A DNA stretch of 39,975 nt from Sulfurospirillum sp. UBA12182. Lineage in GTDB: Bacteria; Campylobacterota; Campylobacteria; Campylobacterales; Sulfurospirillaceae. Of this stretch, positions 1 through 7,921 are shown one piece after another. The stretch covers positions 1-39,975 of the forward strand of contig DLUF01000048.1 in assembly GCA_002742765.1 (NCBI GenBank), written 5' to 3'. Within the stretch, counting starts at the first letter, position 1. The number at the start of each line of letters is the position of its first letter. The notes under the pieces are model-generated. The model was given only the letters and a program-made list of their open reading frames with translations. It was not told the origin of the DNA and ran no database searches. The position numbers were made by a program, and so were the translations under genes.

Positions 1-98
1 CTTTTATCAAAATGACTCTTTTGTTTTTTTGGTAAAATTCTAGCAGAAAATTTTATATTTTTAAGATTATTTTTAGCGATTTTTCTTTTTTTTTAGAT

Positions 99-104
99 TA
101 TAAT
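99..104 (+). promoter_or_regulatory. -10 box (TATAAT) of the first small gene
   Basis: A perfect TATAAT sits 79 bases upstream of the ATG at 184 and is preceded by a T-rich stretch (81-94), the usual look of sigma-70 promoters in Campylobacterota. A second candidate, TAAAAT preceded by GG, lies at 33-38. Apart from these, bases 1-183 hold nothing else I recognise. Confidence 0.5.
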
Positions 105-183
105 TTAGTGTGAAAGATAAAATAAACAAACTCTTTATGATGCTGTTGTTTTATCTTGCTAGCAAAAAATTTTTGAGAGTGAG

Positions 184-417
184 ATGAAATCTGTTATTTA
201 CGAATTACGGGCAAATGACGTTAAGGAAGAGGATATTGAGTTGATTATCTCAAGAGTTAAAAACAGACTCTCTGAGAGAAATCTGGATATTGAATTACAA
301 AAGCTAGGTTATCCAAAGATTTTTACTGTTGATTATGATGACCTTGATGAGTTTGATGATTATGACTCTGATGACTTTGAGTATATGAAAAAACCAAAGA
401 ACTACGATTTAGATTAG
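184..417 (+). CDS. Small acidic hypothetical protein
   Basis: This is a 77-residue protein that I do not recognise. The N-terminal half looks alpha-helical and charged (KEEDIELIISRVKNRL). The C-terminal third is strikingly acidic, with runs such as DYDDLDEFDDYDSDDFEY, and it ends in a short basic/aromatic tail. There is no signal peptide, membrane segment or cysteine, so it is probably cytoplasmic. The ATG at 184 follows a weak purine-rich site (GAGAGTGAG). A TATAAT box lies upstream and a strong hairpin directly follows the stop, so it is probably a monocistronic gene, convergent with pstB. Nothing ties it to the phosphate genes beyond position, and no Pho box precedes it. Confidence 0.7.
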   Translation: MKSVIYELRANDVKEEDIELIISRVKNRLSERNLDIELQKLGYPKIFTVDYDDLDEFDDYDSDDFEYMKKPKNYDLD

Positions 418-438
418 AAAGAGGGGAATCCCCTCTTT
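418..438. terminator. Bidirectional terminator between the small gene and pstB
   Basis: A perfect 9-bp stem, AAAGAGGGG pairing with CCCCTCTTT across a 3-nt loop, starts immediately after the stop of the small gene. It also lies just beyond the pstB stop on the other strand. The A/T ends of the stem supply a short U tract in both directions, so it probably ends both transcripts. Confidence 0.75.
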
Positions 439-443
439 AAACA

Positions 444-1211
444 TTAACCAAATTTTCCTGTTATATATTGCTCTGTTTTTTCCTCTTTAGGATTAACAAA
501 TATCTTCTCAGTATCATCATATTCAATCAAATCTCCAAGATGGAAAAACGCTGTCATATCCGCTACACGAGCAGCTTGCTGCATGTTGTGAGTTACTACG
601 ATGATGGTAAATTTCTCTTTTAGCTTGACCATAAGGTTTTCTATCGTTTGTGTTGAGAGTGGGTCAAGTGCTGAAGTTGGCTCATCCATGAGGATAACAT
701 CTGGTTTAACTGCTATCGTTCTTGCGATACAAAGTCTTTGTTGCTGTCCACCAGAGAGTGCAGTTCCTGGTGCATGAAGTTTGTCTTTTACCTCTTCCCA
801 AAGACCAGCATCTTTCAGTGAGTTTTCTACTAAAGCATCACATTCGCTTCCCTTTTTTACCATGTCATGCATAAGTGGAGCGTAAGCTATGTTGTCATAG
901 ATACTTTTTGGGAAAGGATTTGGTTGTTGGAAAACCATCCCAACCTTACGTCTTACAGCAACTTCATCAACATCTTTACCATAGATATCATGCCCATCTA
1001 AGGTTACTTTTCCCTCTATTTTAACGCTGTCTATGAGGTCATTCATACGATTTAAACATCTAAGATATGTTGATTTTCCACAGCCAGAAGGTCCTATGAA
1101 AGCCGTTATCTTGTTTGCAAAAATCTCTAAGCTTATACCTTTAAGAGCTTGTTTATCTCCATACCAAAGTTTGAGATTGTCTGATTTTACTTTTATTGTT
1201 TCATTTGTCAT
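444..1211 (-). CDS. pstB: Phosphate ABC transporter ATPase PstB
   Basis: PstB is the cytoplasmic ATPase that powers phosphate import by PstSCAB. All the ABC motifs are visible: Walker A GPSGCGKS near the N-terminus, Q-loop in VFQQPNPFP, signature LSGGQQQR, Walker B VILMDEP and the H-loop histidine in VVTHNM. I take the ATG at 1211 as the start because AGGA lies about 7 nt before it. A TTG five codons upstream (1226) would overlap the end of pstA and has no ribosome-binding site. The resulting 255 residues is normal for PstB. It is the last gene of the pstSCAB operon, 8 nt after pstA. Confidence 0.96.
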   Translation of the reverse strand: MTNETIKVKSDNLKLWYGDKQALKGISLEIFANKITAFIGPSGCGKSTYLRCLNRMNDLIDSVKIEGKVTLDGHDIYGKDVDEVAVRRKVGMVFQQPNPFPKSIYDNIAYAPLMHDMVKKGSECDALVENSLKDAGLWEEVKDKLHAPGTALSGGQQQRLCIARTIAVKPDVILMDEPTSALDPLSTQTIENLMVKLKEKFTIIVVTHNMQQAARVADMTAFFHLGDLIEYDDTEKIFVNPKEEKTEQYITGKFG

Positions 1212-1219
1212 TGTTATTC

Positions 1220-2383
1220 CTACCAAGTTCTTGAATATTTTTTTCTAAGATAAATCGCTATTGCGTTTAAAGAGAGCATGATGGCTAAAAGTACCAAAAT
1301 CCCCGCTGCTGTACGCTCTATATAAGCACGTTCAGGCATACCTGCCCAAGTAAAAATCTGTGCTGGCATAACAGTTGAAGCATCCATAAGTGAAACACTC
1401 GCATCTGGGATAAAAGCAATCATCCCTACCATGATAAGTGGAGCAGTCTCTCCCATCGCTTGTGCTAAAGAGATGATAGACCCAGTCAAGATACCAGGCA
1501 TCGCTAGTGGAAGTACATGGTCTCTTACTATCTGCCACTTTGTAAGTCCTAGCGCAAAGCCTGCTTGACGAATCGAATCTGGAACTGCTTTAAGAGCTGC
1601 TTTTGAACTCACGATGATAACAGGCAAGCTCATGAGTGCTAGTGTCATACCTCCAACAAGGGCTGAACTTCTTGGAACTCCAAAAAAGTTGATAAAAATC
1701 GCAAGCCCTAGCAAACCAAATAGGATGGAAGGGATAGCTGCTAGGTTGTTGATATTTATCTCTATAAATTGTGTTACTCTGTTTTCTGGAGCAAACTCTT
1801 CTAAGTAAATAGCAGTCATAACACCAATAGGTACAGCGATAACCATAGTCACTAGCATAGTAAGTACAGTTCCTATCATAGAAGAGAGAAAACCTGAATA
1901 CTCTGGTATCTTTGAATCACCTTTTGAAAAGAAGATGTTGTTAAATCTTTTTTCAACTTTTCCCTCAGCCCTCAAAGCTTCTATAAGCTCGATTTGTGCT
2001 GGTTGGAGTGTGTGATACTTTCCTTTTACATACTGGTCAACATTTGAGTTTGCAAGAGTCCATCTCTCCTCATTTGTATCCATCCATGTTGGATTTTCTT
2101 TGATAAGGTTTGGTAAATCTCTAAGCCAAGCACGACTCACGATACGACCATATTTTTTCCTATCAATTGCTAGATGAGAAAACTCTTGTGTCTCTTTGTT
2201 GATGTTTACAGGTACTTTGACATAAGTTTGTATAAAAGCACTATGACCTTTTGTAATCATGTCACTCAAAAAGAAAAACAAGAAAACAACAGAAGAGATA
2301 AGAGCTATAAAAGCTATAATCTTAAATCTATTTGCTTTTTTATTTCTTTTTTCAAGCTGTGGTATATAAAAATAATTATCCAT
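1220..2383 (-). CDS. pstA: Phosphate ABC transporter permease PstA
   Basis: PstA is one of the two membrane permeases of the high-affinity phosphate importer. At 387 residues it is longer than the E. coli type. A first membrane helix (about residues 22-42) is followed by a large extracytoplasmic insert of roughly 130 residues, then the conserved permease core with several helices and the transporter-family EAA-like loop ([20 protein letters not shown]). This long-N-terminus architecture is known from other PstA proteins, including alphaproteobacterial ones. The ATG at 2383 has a good GGGGA ribosome-binding site about 8 nt upstream. A 108-nt gap with a hairpin and a possible micro-ORF separates it from pstC. 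Confidence 0.95.
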   Translation of the reverse strand: MDNYFYIPQLEKRNKKANRFKIIAFIALISSVVFLFFFLSDMITKGHSAFIQTYVKVPVNINKETQEFSHLAIDRKKYGRIVSRAWLRDLPNLIKENPTWMDTNEERWTLANSNVDQYVKGKYHTLQPAQIELIEALRAEGKVEKRFNNIFFSKGDSKIPEYSGFLSSMIGTVLTMLVTMVIAVPIGVMTAIYLEEFAPENRVTQFIEININNLAAIPSILFGLLGLAIFINFFGVPRSSALVGGMTLALMSLPVIIVSSKAALKAVPDSIRQAGFALGLTKWQIVRDHVLPLAMPGILTGSIISLAQAMGETAPLIMVGMIAFIPDASVSLMDASTVMPAQIFTWAGMPERAYIERTAAGILVLLAIMLSLNAIAIYLRKKYSRTW

Positions 2384-2384
2384 T

Positions 2385-2465
2385 TTACTGTCCCCTTTTT
2401 ATTGAGCAAAGCCCAAGAAAAATTCCTCGCGACTGAAGCACGAGATGAATCTCTGTATATTTCAT
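2385..2465 (-). CDS. Possible 26-residue micro-ORF between pstC and pstA
   Basis: An ATG at 2465 opens a 26-codon frame (starting MKYTEIHLVLQSRG) whose TAA ends one base before the pstA ATG. An AAGGA lies about 7 nt upstream of it. The arrangement would allow translational coupling to pstA. Against it being a real gene, the same stretch contains a strong hairpin (2420-2452), which may be the functional element or a dispersed repeat. I recognise no protein family. Confidence 0.3.
   Translation of the reverse strand: MKYTEIHLVLQSRGIFLGLCSIKRGQ
2420..2452 (-). repeat. Intercistronic hairpin between pstC and pstA
   Basis: Read as pst-operon RNA, AGATTC-AT-CTCGTG pairs with CGCGAG-GAATTT. This gives two 6-bp stems, with one G-U pair in each, separated by a 2-nt bulge and closed by a 7-nt loop. 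No U tract follows, so it is not a classic terminator. RNA processing or stabilisation, or a small dispersed palindromic repeat, are both possible. Confidence 0.5.
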
Positions 2466-2491
2466 TTGGTTTTCCTTTTCATTAACAGTAC

Positions 2492-3703
2492 CTATAAATT
2501 TGAAACTTTATATTTTTTGTGAAACTTACGAATCACATATGAGGAAAATATGTTTATAACAAGCGTTACAAGAAACAAAACAAGTCCTAATGCAAAAGCA
2601 GAAAGAGTTTCAGGTGAATTAAACGCTTGGTCTCCTGTCATCGCATCAACTATTCTTACAGTTACTGTTGTCATAGTATCTAAAGGATTGAGTGTTAGAT
2701 TTGCTTGAAGCCCCGCTGCCATAACCACAATCATCGTCTCTCCAAGAGCACGAGAAACTCCAAGAAGTGAAGCCGCGATGATCCCTGGAAGTGCTGATGG
2801 TAAAACAACAAATTTGATAGTTTCGGCTTTGTTCATTCCAAGAGCAAGTGAGCCATGTCTTACATGTTGTGGTACTGAACTTATAACATCATCACTCAGT
2901 GAAGAGATAATAGGAATAATCATAATCCCCATAACAATTCCTGGAGCTAAAGCATTTTGAAAAGAAACTTCAAATCCAAACTGCTCAAAGAAAGCTACTA
3001 TGGCAGGTGCTATCGTGATAGCAGCAAAGAAACCGTATACAACAGTAGGAATCCCTGCTAAAATCTCAAGAAGGGGTTTAATGAGATTTCTTGTTTTATT
3101 GCTTGCATATTCACTCATATAAATCGCTGATAACAAACCGATAGGTATAGCTATCGCCATAGCTATAATAGTGATGTAAAATGTTCCAGCAAAAAGTGGG
3201 AATGCTCCAAATTTATCTGCTTCAGGAAACCACTGTGTTCCAAAGATAAAGTGGAAGAAATTCTCAATTTGAAAGAAGTGAAGTGCTTCAAAAAGTATAG
3301 AAAATAGTATTCCAAAAGTTGTTAAAACAGAGATAAAAGATGCAAAGATTAGAAGATATTTTATACTGTTTTCAAGTACATTTCTTGCACGAAGCTCTGG
3401 TTTGACCATATTTTGAAAAAGATATAAGCTTAAAGCCATCAAAGCTATACTAGCTCCAACAAGAGCTGGGGCTGGCAAAAGTGTGATGTGAAAAAGCGAT
3501 ATAAAAGAGACGACACTGACCAGTAAGATTGCAGGTAATCCTGTATAGACTGCAACAAACCAACCGTATTGATCAGCTTGAGAATGCATTGCGATACCAT
3601 TTTCTCTAATTTTTGTTGATTTTTTGCGACCAAGGATATAGCCTATGTACATCATCGGTATCAGTACTAAAAAGAATATTAAGAAAAGTGTTTGATTGCT
3701 CAC
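2492..3703 (-). CDS. pstC: Phosphate ABC transporter permease PstC
   Basis: PstC pairs with PstA to form the phosphate channel. The 403-residue protein opens with a membrane helix (LFLIFFLVLIPMMYIGYILG). After two more N-terminal helices and a periplasmic loop comes the permease core, with the conserved stretch around GSLALGMNKAETIKFVVLP, the cytoplasmic loop that contacts PstB. The start is GTG at 3703, with AAGGG upstream. The family normally has about 300 residues; the excess lies in the N-terminal half, as in its partner PstA. It lies 49 nt downstream of pstS, and that gap contains a 9-bp hairpin. Confidence 0.95.
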   Translation of the reverse strand: MSNQTLFLIFFLVLIPMMYIGYILGRKKSTKIRENGIAMHSQADQYGWFVAVYTGLPAILLVSVVSFISLFHITLLPAPALVGASIALMALSLYLFQNMVKPELRARNVLENSIKYLLIFASFISVLTTFGILFSILFEALHFFQIENFFHFIFGTQWFPEADKFGAFPLFAGTFYITIIAMAIAIPIGLLSAIYMSEYASNKTRNLIKPLLEILAGIPTVVYGFFAAITIAPAIVAFFEQFGFEVSFQNALAPGIVMGIMIIPIISSLSDDVISSVPQHVRHGSLALGMNKAETIKFVVLPSALPGIIAASLLGVSRALGETMIVVMAAGLQANLTLNPLDTMTTVTVRIVDAMTGDQAFNSPETLSAFALGLVLFLVTLVINIFSSYVIRKFHKKYKVSNL

Positions 3704-3720
3704 GTGAACCCTTATGATAA

Positions 3721-3741
3721 GAGAGAGGATTTTCCTCTCTC
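3721..3741. terminator. Hairpin between pstS and pstC
   Basis: GAGAGAGGA pairs perfectly with TCCTCTCTC across a 3-nt loop. In the direction of the pst operon no U tract follows, so full termination is unlikely. Partial termination or protection of the pstS mRNA 3' end, giving more binding protein than permease, is the usual interpretation of such a hairpin. Confidence 0.6.
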
Positions 3742-3752
3742 CTTTTTTGTAG

Positions 3753-4787
3753 TTATTTGATTACTTTTTTAGCTTTAACCATATCAAGTGTTAAAGGAGT
3801 TAAGCTTGTTACGCTTGTTTGTACTTGTTTTCTTAAATCACTAGCCATAGGGATAAGACCGATAGTTTTAAGAACACCTTTTTCGCTAATCATTGCATCG
3901 CTCATGAACATATCTATATAAGCTTTGATAGCTTTTACTTCGTTCATATGAGATTTTTTAACATAGAAGAAAAGACTTCTTGAAACTGGGTAAGATGCAT
4001 CAGCAATAGTTTCAGGTGTTGGAAGTTTACCATCGATTTTAGCAGCTGCAACTTTGTCAGCATTTTCTGCTAAAAAGCTATAACCAAAGATACCGATTGC
4101 ATTTTTGTTTTTTTCTAATTTTTGAACGATTAAGTTGTCATTTTCACCTGATGGAACATATACACCATCTTGTCTAATTTCTGTGAATTTTTTCTTACCA
4201 TAACCTTCTATACTCTTAGTTGAAGCATGTTCCATAACAAGCTCTTCAAAAGCATCTCTAGTACCAGAACTTGTTGGTGGTCCGTAAATTATGATTTCTC
4301 TATTTGGTAGGCTTGCATCGATGTCGCTCCATTTTTTGTAAGGATTGTCTACAAGTTGTCCATTTACTGGAACTTTGGCAGCAACAGCTAACATGATTTG
4401 ATCTCTACTTAAAGCAAGGTCACCGTTTTCTTTAGATTGTGCAAAAGCGATTCCATCATATCCTATCATAGCGCCAACGATATCTTTTACGCCATTTTCT
4501 TGACAAAGTTTCCACTCTTTTTCTTTCATAGGACGTGAAGCGTTTGTGATATCTGGTGTATCCATACCAGCACCAGCACAGAAAAGTTTGAAACCACCAC
4601 CTGAACCAGTTGATTCAACTACTGGAGTTGGGAAAGATGTTGTAGCACCTAACTCTTCAGCAACATAGCTTGAAAAAGGGTAAACTGTTGAAGAACCAAC
4701 AATTTTGATTTGATCACGTGCACTTGAAACAGTGATAACAGTAGCGATTGCAGCAGTAGCAACTACGGCTTTTTTTAACATATTCAT
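3753..4787 (-). CDS. pstS: Phosphate-binding protein PstS
   Basis: PstS is the periplasmic phosphate receptor of the Pst importer. The 344-residue precursor has an N-terminal signal peptide (lysines, then an Ala/Val/Ile core ending near SSA), with no lipobox cysteine. The mature protein opens with the typical phosphate-binding stretch GSSTVYPFSSYVAEE. It continues with GSGGGFKLFCAG, DITNASRPM and the TSSGTRDAFEEL helix that contributes ligand contacts. The first ATG is chosen because AGGAG lies 6 nt upstream. It is the first gene of pstSCAB and has its own promoter with a Pho-box-like element (4817-4849) in the 64-nt gap behind the chemoreceptor gene. Confidence 0.95.
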   Translation of the reverse strand: MNMLKKAVVATAAIATVITVSSARDQIKIVGSSTVYPFSSYVAEELGATTSFPTPVVESTGSGGGFKLFCAGAGMDTPDITNASRPMKEKEWKLCQENGVKDIVGAMIGYDGIAFAQSKENGDLALSRDQIMLAVAAKVPVNGQLVDNPYKKWSDIDASLPNREIIIYGPPTSSGTRDAFEELVMEHASTKSIEGYGKKKFTEIRQDGVYVPSGENDNLIVQKLEKNKNAIGIFGYSFLAENADKVAAAKIDGKLPTPETIADASYPVSRSLFFYVKKSHMNEVKAIKAYIDMFMSDAMISEKGVLKTIGLIPMASDLRKQVQTSVTSLTPLTLDMVKAKKVIK

Positions 4788-4816
4788 TTTTGCTCCTAAA
4801 TTTGAATGTTGAGAGA

Positions 4817-4849
4817 ATTTTATCTATGAATTATTACAATTTGGAAACA
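4817..4849 (-). promoter_or_regulatory. Candidate Pho box and -10 of pstS
   Basis: On the minus strand, TGTTTCC (4843-4849), four bases and TGTAATA (4832-4838) form an 11-bp-phased direct repeat. It is followed after 9 nt by a -10 hexamer, TAAAAT (4817-4822). The first half matches the GTTTC of the pho box reported for Campylobacter jejuni PhosR. The GTT-N8-GTAAT-N10-TANWWT layout is shared by three other start regions in this window. Confidence 0.7.
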
Positions 4850-4851
4850 CT

Positions 4852-6591
4852 TTAGAGTGCAAACTTATTTAAGTCTTCTATCAGTGTATCTGAAGCTGTA
4901 TCTATCTTATTTGCCGCTTCTCTTACCATTTTACTGGTTTCTCTGTTGCTTGAAGACATCTCTATGGTGCTTTGCATCATCTCTATCAGTTCTTTTGTGA
5001 GTTTTGAGACATGCGTGTTGATGTCCATTACCTCAGATGAGACTTGCTCAGAATCACTTATCTTTTCTTGTGTATTTTTAGCAAAAGAGATAAGCCCATT
5101 TGCCATGTTTGTTACTTCATTCATATCCAAAGAGATTTTTTCTATGAAGTCATTGTTTTGATGGATTCCTTGACTGATAACGTTGAGTGTGACATCTATC
5201 TCTTGTAAGCTATGGTGTGTTCTCTCCGCTAGTTTTCGCACTTCATCAGCAACGACTGCAAATCCACGTCCATGTTCTCCTGCGCGTGCAGCTTCTATGG
5301 CTGCATTGAGTGCTAGTAGATTTGTTTGATCAGCGATGTCAGCGATGATGGAGAGAACCTCTTTTGTTTGAGTGGTTTGGGTTGTGAGCTGATTCATTTT
5401 TTGAGAAATCTCATTTTGCTTTTGGTTACTTTCATTGATAGTGTCTATAACTTTTTGTAGTTCAAAAGTGAATTTGTTCATCGCTTTGTTGTTCTCTTTA
5501 AGATCGCTATTTGTACTCTTCGCCATCTGTTCTGCGTTATCTAAGTTTTCTACTACATCATTGATGAGAAGATTGATTTTTTCTATATTTTTCTTTTGTG
5601 ATTTGATAGTAGCTGCTAAGTTTATAGAAGCTTCTTTGAGAGTATCACTTGTTTGTACATTCTCTTTTGCAACGCTAGAAGCTTGTGTAATAGCTTGGTA
5701 GACTTTTGTAAAAACATTACTGAGAGCTTTTGAGATAAAATTGACTTCATCTTGGGAATGTTCTTCAAAAGAGATGTGGTTGTTTAGGTGGATTTGCTGC
5801 TCTTGGATGATATTTTCTAGGTAATTGATGATTTTTTTCATTTTTAAGGAGAGATTTTTAACTAAAAGGATGATGGCAATTATCATCAAAACTAGCAAAC
5901 ACAAAGAAGCAAGAACACTGATAAAAACATCTCGTGCATTTTGTATCGTTTTTTCTCTTATCTTATCTGCTCTTTCGATGGATAGTCTGTTTTTATTAAG
6001 AGAGTTGTTTATACTTTGTATCTCTTTGTTAATCTCATCTACAACAGTTCCAAACTTCTTATTTGCTTCTAGTGAGCGGTCTATGAGAGAGCTTGTTATA
6101 TTTTTTACTGTTGTGTGGATGTCATTTGCCGAAAATTCATCTTTATTTTCAAAAAAGATTTTCGCTTGAATTTCTAGCTGTTTTGCCATAGAGACGATAT
6201 GAGTGTTTTTTGCTGTTTCACTCTCTTTAGCCCACTTTTGTAGGTCATTTGCGATTCTCTCTATTTTTCTATGTTCTCTTGGTTTAAAGTTAAGAAGGCT
6301 GATAGTCTCATCAAGTTTCCTTAGTGCTGAGAGGTCTTTGTAAAACTGAGTTATCTCAGCACTTTCTGTTTGTAGTTCCTCAAACTTTTTTAATGATAGT
6401 TGATTTGTCTGTGTGATAAATTCGATATCTTTTTTAAGTGTTTGAGAGTTTTGAACCTCACTTTCTTGGTATGTTAAGATATTTTTTTGATAGATAAAAA
6501 ATGAGGCGCAAAGTGCTATAAAACTGAGGCTTATAAGGGTTGTAATCAGAGTAAATTTTTTTACGATAGATAGTTTGTTAAAAAAGTTCAT
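4852..6591 (-). CDS. Methyl-accepting chemotaxis protein in the phosphate cluster
   Basis: This is a membrane chemoreceptor that would signal to the flagellar motor through CheA/CheW. It has a first membrane helix near the N-terminus ([20 protein letters not shown]) and a periplasmic ligand domain of about 190 residues rich in helix. A second helix follows ([19 protein letters not shown]), then a long cytoplasmic coiled coil carrying the conserved hairpin tip ([20 protein letters not shown] ... [15 protein letters not shown]). I see no clear C-terminal receptor-modification pentapeptide. I start at ATG 6591, which has AGGA 6 nt upstream. A TTG at 6618 lies in front of the inferred transcription start and is rejected. 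It sits between phoR-side genes and pstS with its own Pho-type promoter, so phosphate-starvation induction is likely. The ligand is unknown. Confidence 0.92.
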   Translation of the reverse strand: MNFFNKLSIVKKFTLITTLISLSFIALCASFFIYQKNILTYQESEVQNSQTLKKDIEFITQTNQLSLKKFEELQTESAEITQFYKDLSALRKLDETISLLNFKPREHRKIERIANDLQKWAKESETAKNTHIVSMAKQLEIQAKIFFENKDEFSANDIHTTVKNITSSLIDRSLEANKKFGTVVDEINKEIQSINNSLNKNRLSIERADKIREKTIQNARDVFISVLASLCLLVLMIIAIILLVKNLSLKMKKIINYLENIIQEQQIHLNNHISFEEHSQDEVNFISKALSNVFTKVYQAITQASSVAKENVQTSDTLKEASINLAATIKSQKKNIEKINLLINDVVENLDNAEQMAKSTNSDLKENNKAMNKFTFELQKVIDTINESNQKQNEISQKMNQLTTQTTQTKEVLSIIADIADQTNLLALNAAIEAARAGEHGRGFAVVADEVRKLAERTHHSLQEIDVTLNVISQGIHQNNDFIEKISLDMNEVTNMANGLISFAKNTQEKISDSEQVSSEVMDINTHVSKLTKELIEMMQSTIEMSSSNRETSKMVREAANKIDTASDTLIEDLNKFAL

Positions 6592-6618
6592 TTCATTTCC
6601 TAATGCAATATTTTGCAA

Positions 6619-6651
6619 ATATTAGTAAAAAAAAATTACCAAAAGGAAACA
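6619..6651 (-). promoter_or_regulatory. Candidate Pho box and -10 of the chemoreceptor gene
   Basis: On the minus strand, TGTTTCC (6645-6651), TTTT and GGTAATT (6634-6640) are 11-bp phased. They are followed after 9 nt by TAATAT (6619-6624). The first half-site is identical to that of pstS. The inferred transcription start, about 6612, fits an ATG at 6591. Confidence 0.65.
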
Positions 6652-6665
6652 AAAAAAAGTATCTT

Positions 6666-7463
6666 TTACTTCTTTAGCGTTTCATAAAGCTCTTTGAGGT
6701 ATCTTTGAAGTGTTTGATTGTTATGTTTGAGCGCTCCTTTTTCAAGGATGGAAGCTTTATAGAGTATCTCCTCTTTAACCTCTTTTTCGTAAGGGCTAAG
6801 GAGGTGTTTTTTTAGAGCTTTGATACGAAATATATCTATAAAACTGGTTGTAAAAGAGAGTTGATTTTCATGACCTGCGTACTTGTTCACGAGTTTTAAA
6901 TCAAGGTACTTGATAGGATAAAGTTTGAGTATGCGAAGCCACAAATCATAATCCTCACAAGCTACTAAATCCTCATCGAAAAGTCCGACTTTCTCAAAGA
7001 GCGATTTATGAGAAAGAAAACTAGAAGCACCTATCTTGCAGAGTCTTAGAGAGTTTAAAAAAGTTGGTTCTTCTTTTTTTTGATGGTTTTTAGGGTTGAT
7101 TATCTTCTCATCTCTTATCCACATCTCATCACAAAAGGAGGCTAGAAGAGTTGGGTTTTTTACATGTAAAGATTTTTGGTGTTTGATTTTATCTTTATCC
7201 CAAGTATCATCAGAGTCTAAAAAAGCTATCCATTCGTATTTTGCCTTTTTGATACCATGGTTTCTAGCACTTGAAACCCCGCTGTTTGGTTGGTATACAT
7301 AAGTGATGTTTTCTTGGTTTTGAAGGTTTTTTGTTTTATCGGTTGAGCCATCATCCACGACGATAATCTCATCTACTTTTTCGCTTTGCTCCAAAACGCT
7401 CTTTATAGCTCTTTGAGCAAAGTCAAATCGGTTGTAAGTGGGGATGACAACGCTAATTTGCAC
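6666..7463 (-). CDS. Family 2 glycosyltransferase
   Basis: This is a GT-A fold family 2 glycosyltransferase, cytoplasmic and without membrane helices. It would transfer a sugar from a nucleotide-sugar donor to an acceptor I cannot identify. The N-terminus carries SVVIPTYNR, then VVDDGSTD and the metal-binding FLDSDDTW. A later acidic ED motif (ACEDYDLWLR) fits the catalytic region. The start is uncertain. The frame is open to an ATG at 7529 deep inside the thioesterase gene, with no ribosome-binding site. GTG at 7463 begins just before the first strand and overlaps the upstream gene by 11 nt, so I prefer it. It is probably co-transcribed with the thioesterase. A role in envelope glycan or glycolipid synthesis is inference only. 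Confidence 0.85.
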   Translation of the reverse strand: MQISVVIPTYNRFDFAQRAIKSVLEQSEKVDEIIVVDDGSTDKTKNLQNQENITYVYQPNSGVSSARNHGIKKAKYEWIAFLDSDDTWDKDKIKHQKSLHVKNPTLLASFCDEMWIRDEKIINPKNHQKKEEPTFLNSLRLCKIGASSFLSHKSLFEKVGLFDEDLVACEDYDLWLRILKLYPIKYLDLKLVNKYAGHENQLSFTTSFIDIFRIKALKKHLLSPYEKEVKEEILYKASILEKGALKHNNQTLQRYLKELYETLKK

Positions 7464-7872
7464 TCTTGATACCAAGGACGATTTTTTGATTTTCGCTACA
7501 CTCGATTTTTTGTTTTCTCCCAGCTTCATTTACATGTACATAAGTTATCGTTGCACTTGTTACATGTAAACAGCGTCTTGAACAGTTTTGTGTTCTCTCC
7601 GCAGTCACTTCAACCGCAACTTTCAAGGAGGTTTCGCCCACATGGATAATCTTTGCATAGCAACTAAGTGTATCTCCAACAAACACAGGTTCTTTAAACT
7701 CAATCGAATTTACAGCTACTGTTACAACATTTTCGATATATAAATCTCTTGTTGCCAATGCCCCTGCTATATCAATCTGTGACATAATCCAGCCCCCAAA
7801 GATATTTCCAGCTGGATTTGTATCTTTTGGCATAGCCACTATCTTGATACGAGGTTCTCCCATATTGTTCAT
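7453..7872 (-). CDS. Acyl-CoA thioesterase, YciA-like hotdog protein
   Basis: This is a single-domain hotdog-fold thioesterase of 139 residues that would hydrolyse acyl-CoA in the cytoplasm. The family signature is plain: NPAGNIFGGWIMSQID contains the Asn and the helix start of the active site. It is followed by the strand VNSIEFKEPVFVGDTL and a second pair of strands. The ATG at 7872 has AAAGGT upstream. A separate TATAAT (7904-7909, minus strand) in the short gap behind phoR suggests its own promoter rather than dependence on the Pho promoter. The gene has TACATGTA sites near its 3' end (7531, 7561). Confidence 0.9.
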   Translation of the reverse strand: MNNMGEPRIKIVAMPKDTNPAGNIFGGWIMSQIDIAGALATRDLYIENVVTVAVNSIEFKEPVFVGDTLSCYAKIIHVGETSLKVAVEVTAERTQNCSRRCLHVTSATITYVHVNEAGRKQKIECSENQKIVLGIKSAN

Positions 7873-7903
7873 GTGTTACCTTTGATGTAAAGATTTAGGA
7901 GTA

Positions 7904-7909
7904 ATTATA
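7904..7909 (-). promoter_or_regulatory. -10 box for the thioesterase-glycosyltransferase pair
   Basis: On the minus strand, GATATAATTACTCC contains a perfect TATAAT 31 nt upstream of the thioesterase ATG. This gives a short leader and separates these two genes from phoUBR transcriptionally. Confidence 0.5.
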
Positions 7910-7921
7910 TCTTCTTTTTGT

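Noticed and set aside
1-60. Pho box in front of the first small gene
   Set aside because: GTT and GTAAAA at 23-37 are 9 bp apart, not 11, and the -10 spacing does not fit.
2174-2485. Plus-strand 103-codon frame opposite pstA and the pstC-pstA gap
   Set aside because: It is antisense to pstA for most of its length with no ribosome-binding site or recognisable protein features; it is a shadow frame.
6592-6618. Longer chemoreceptor start at TTG 6618
   Set aside because: It falls inside or before the inferred -10/transcription start and has no ribosome-binding site, whereas ATG 6591 has AGGA at 6 nt.
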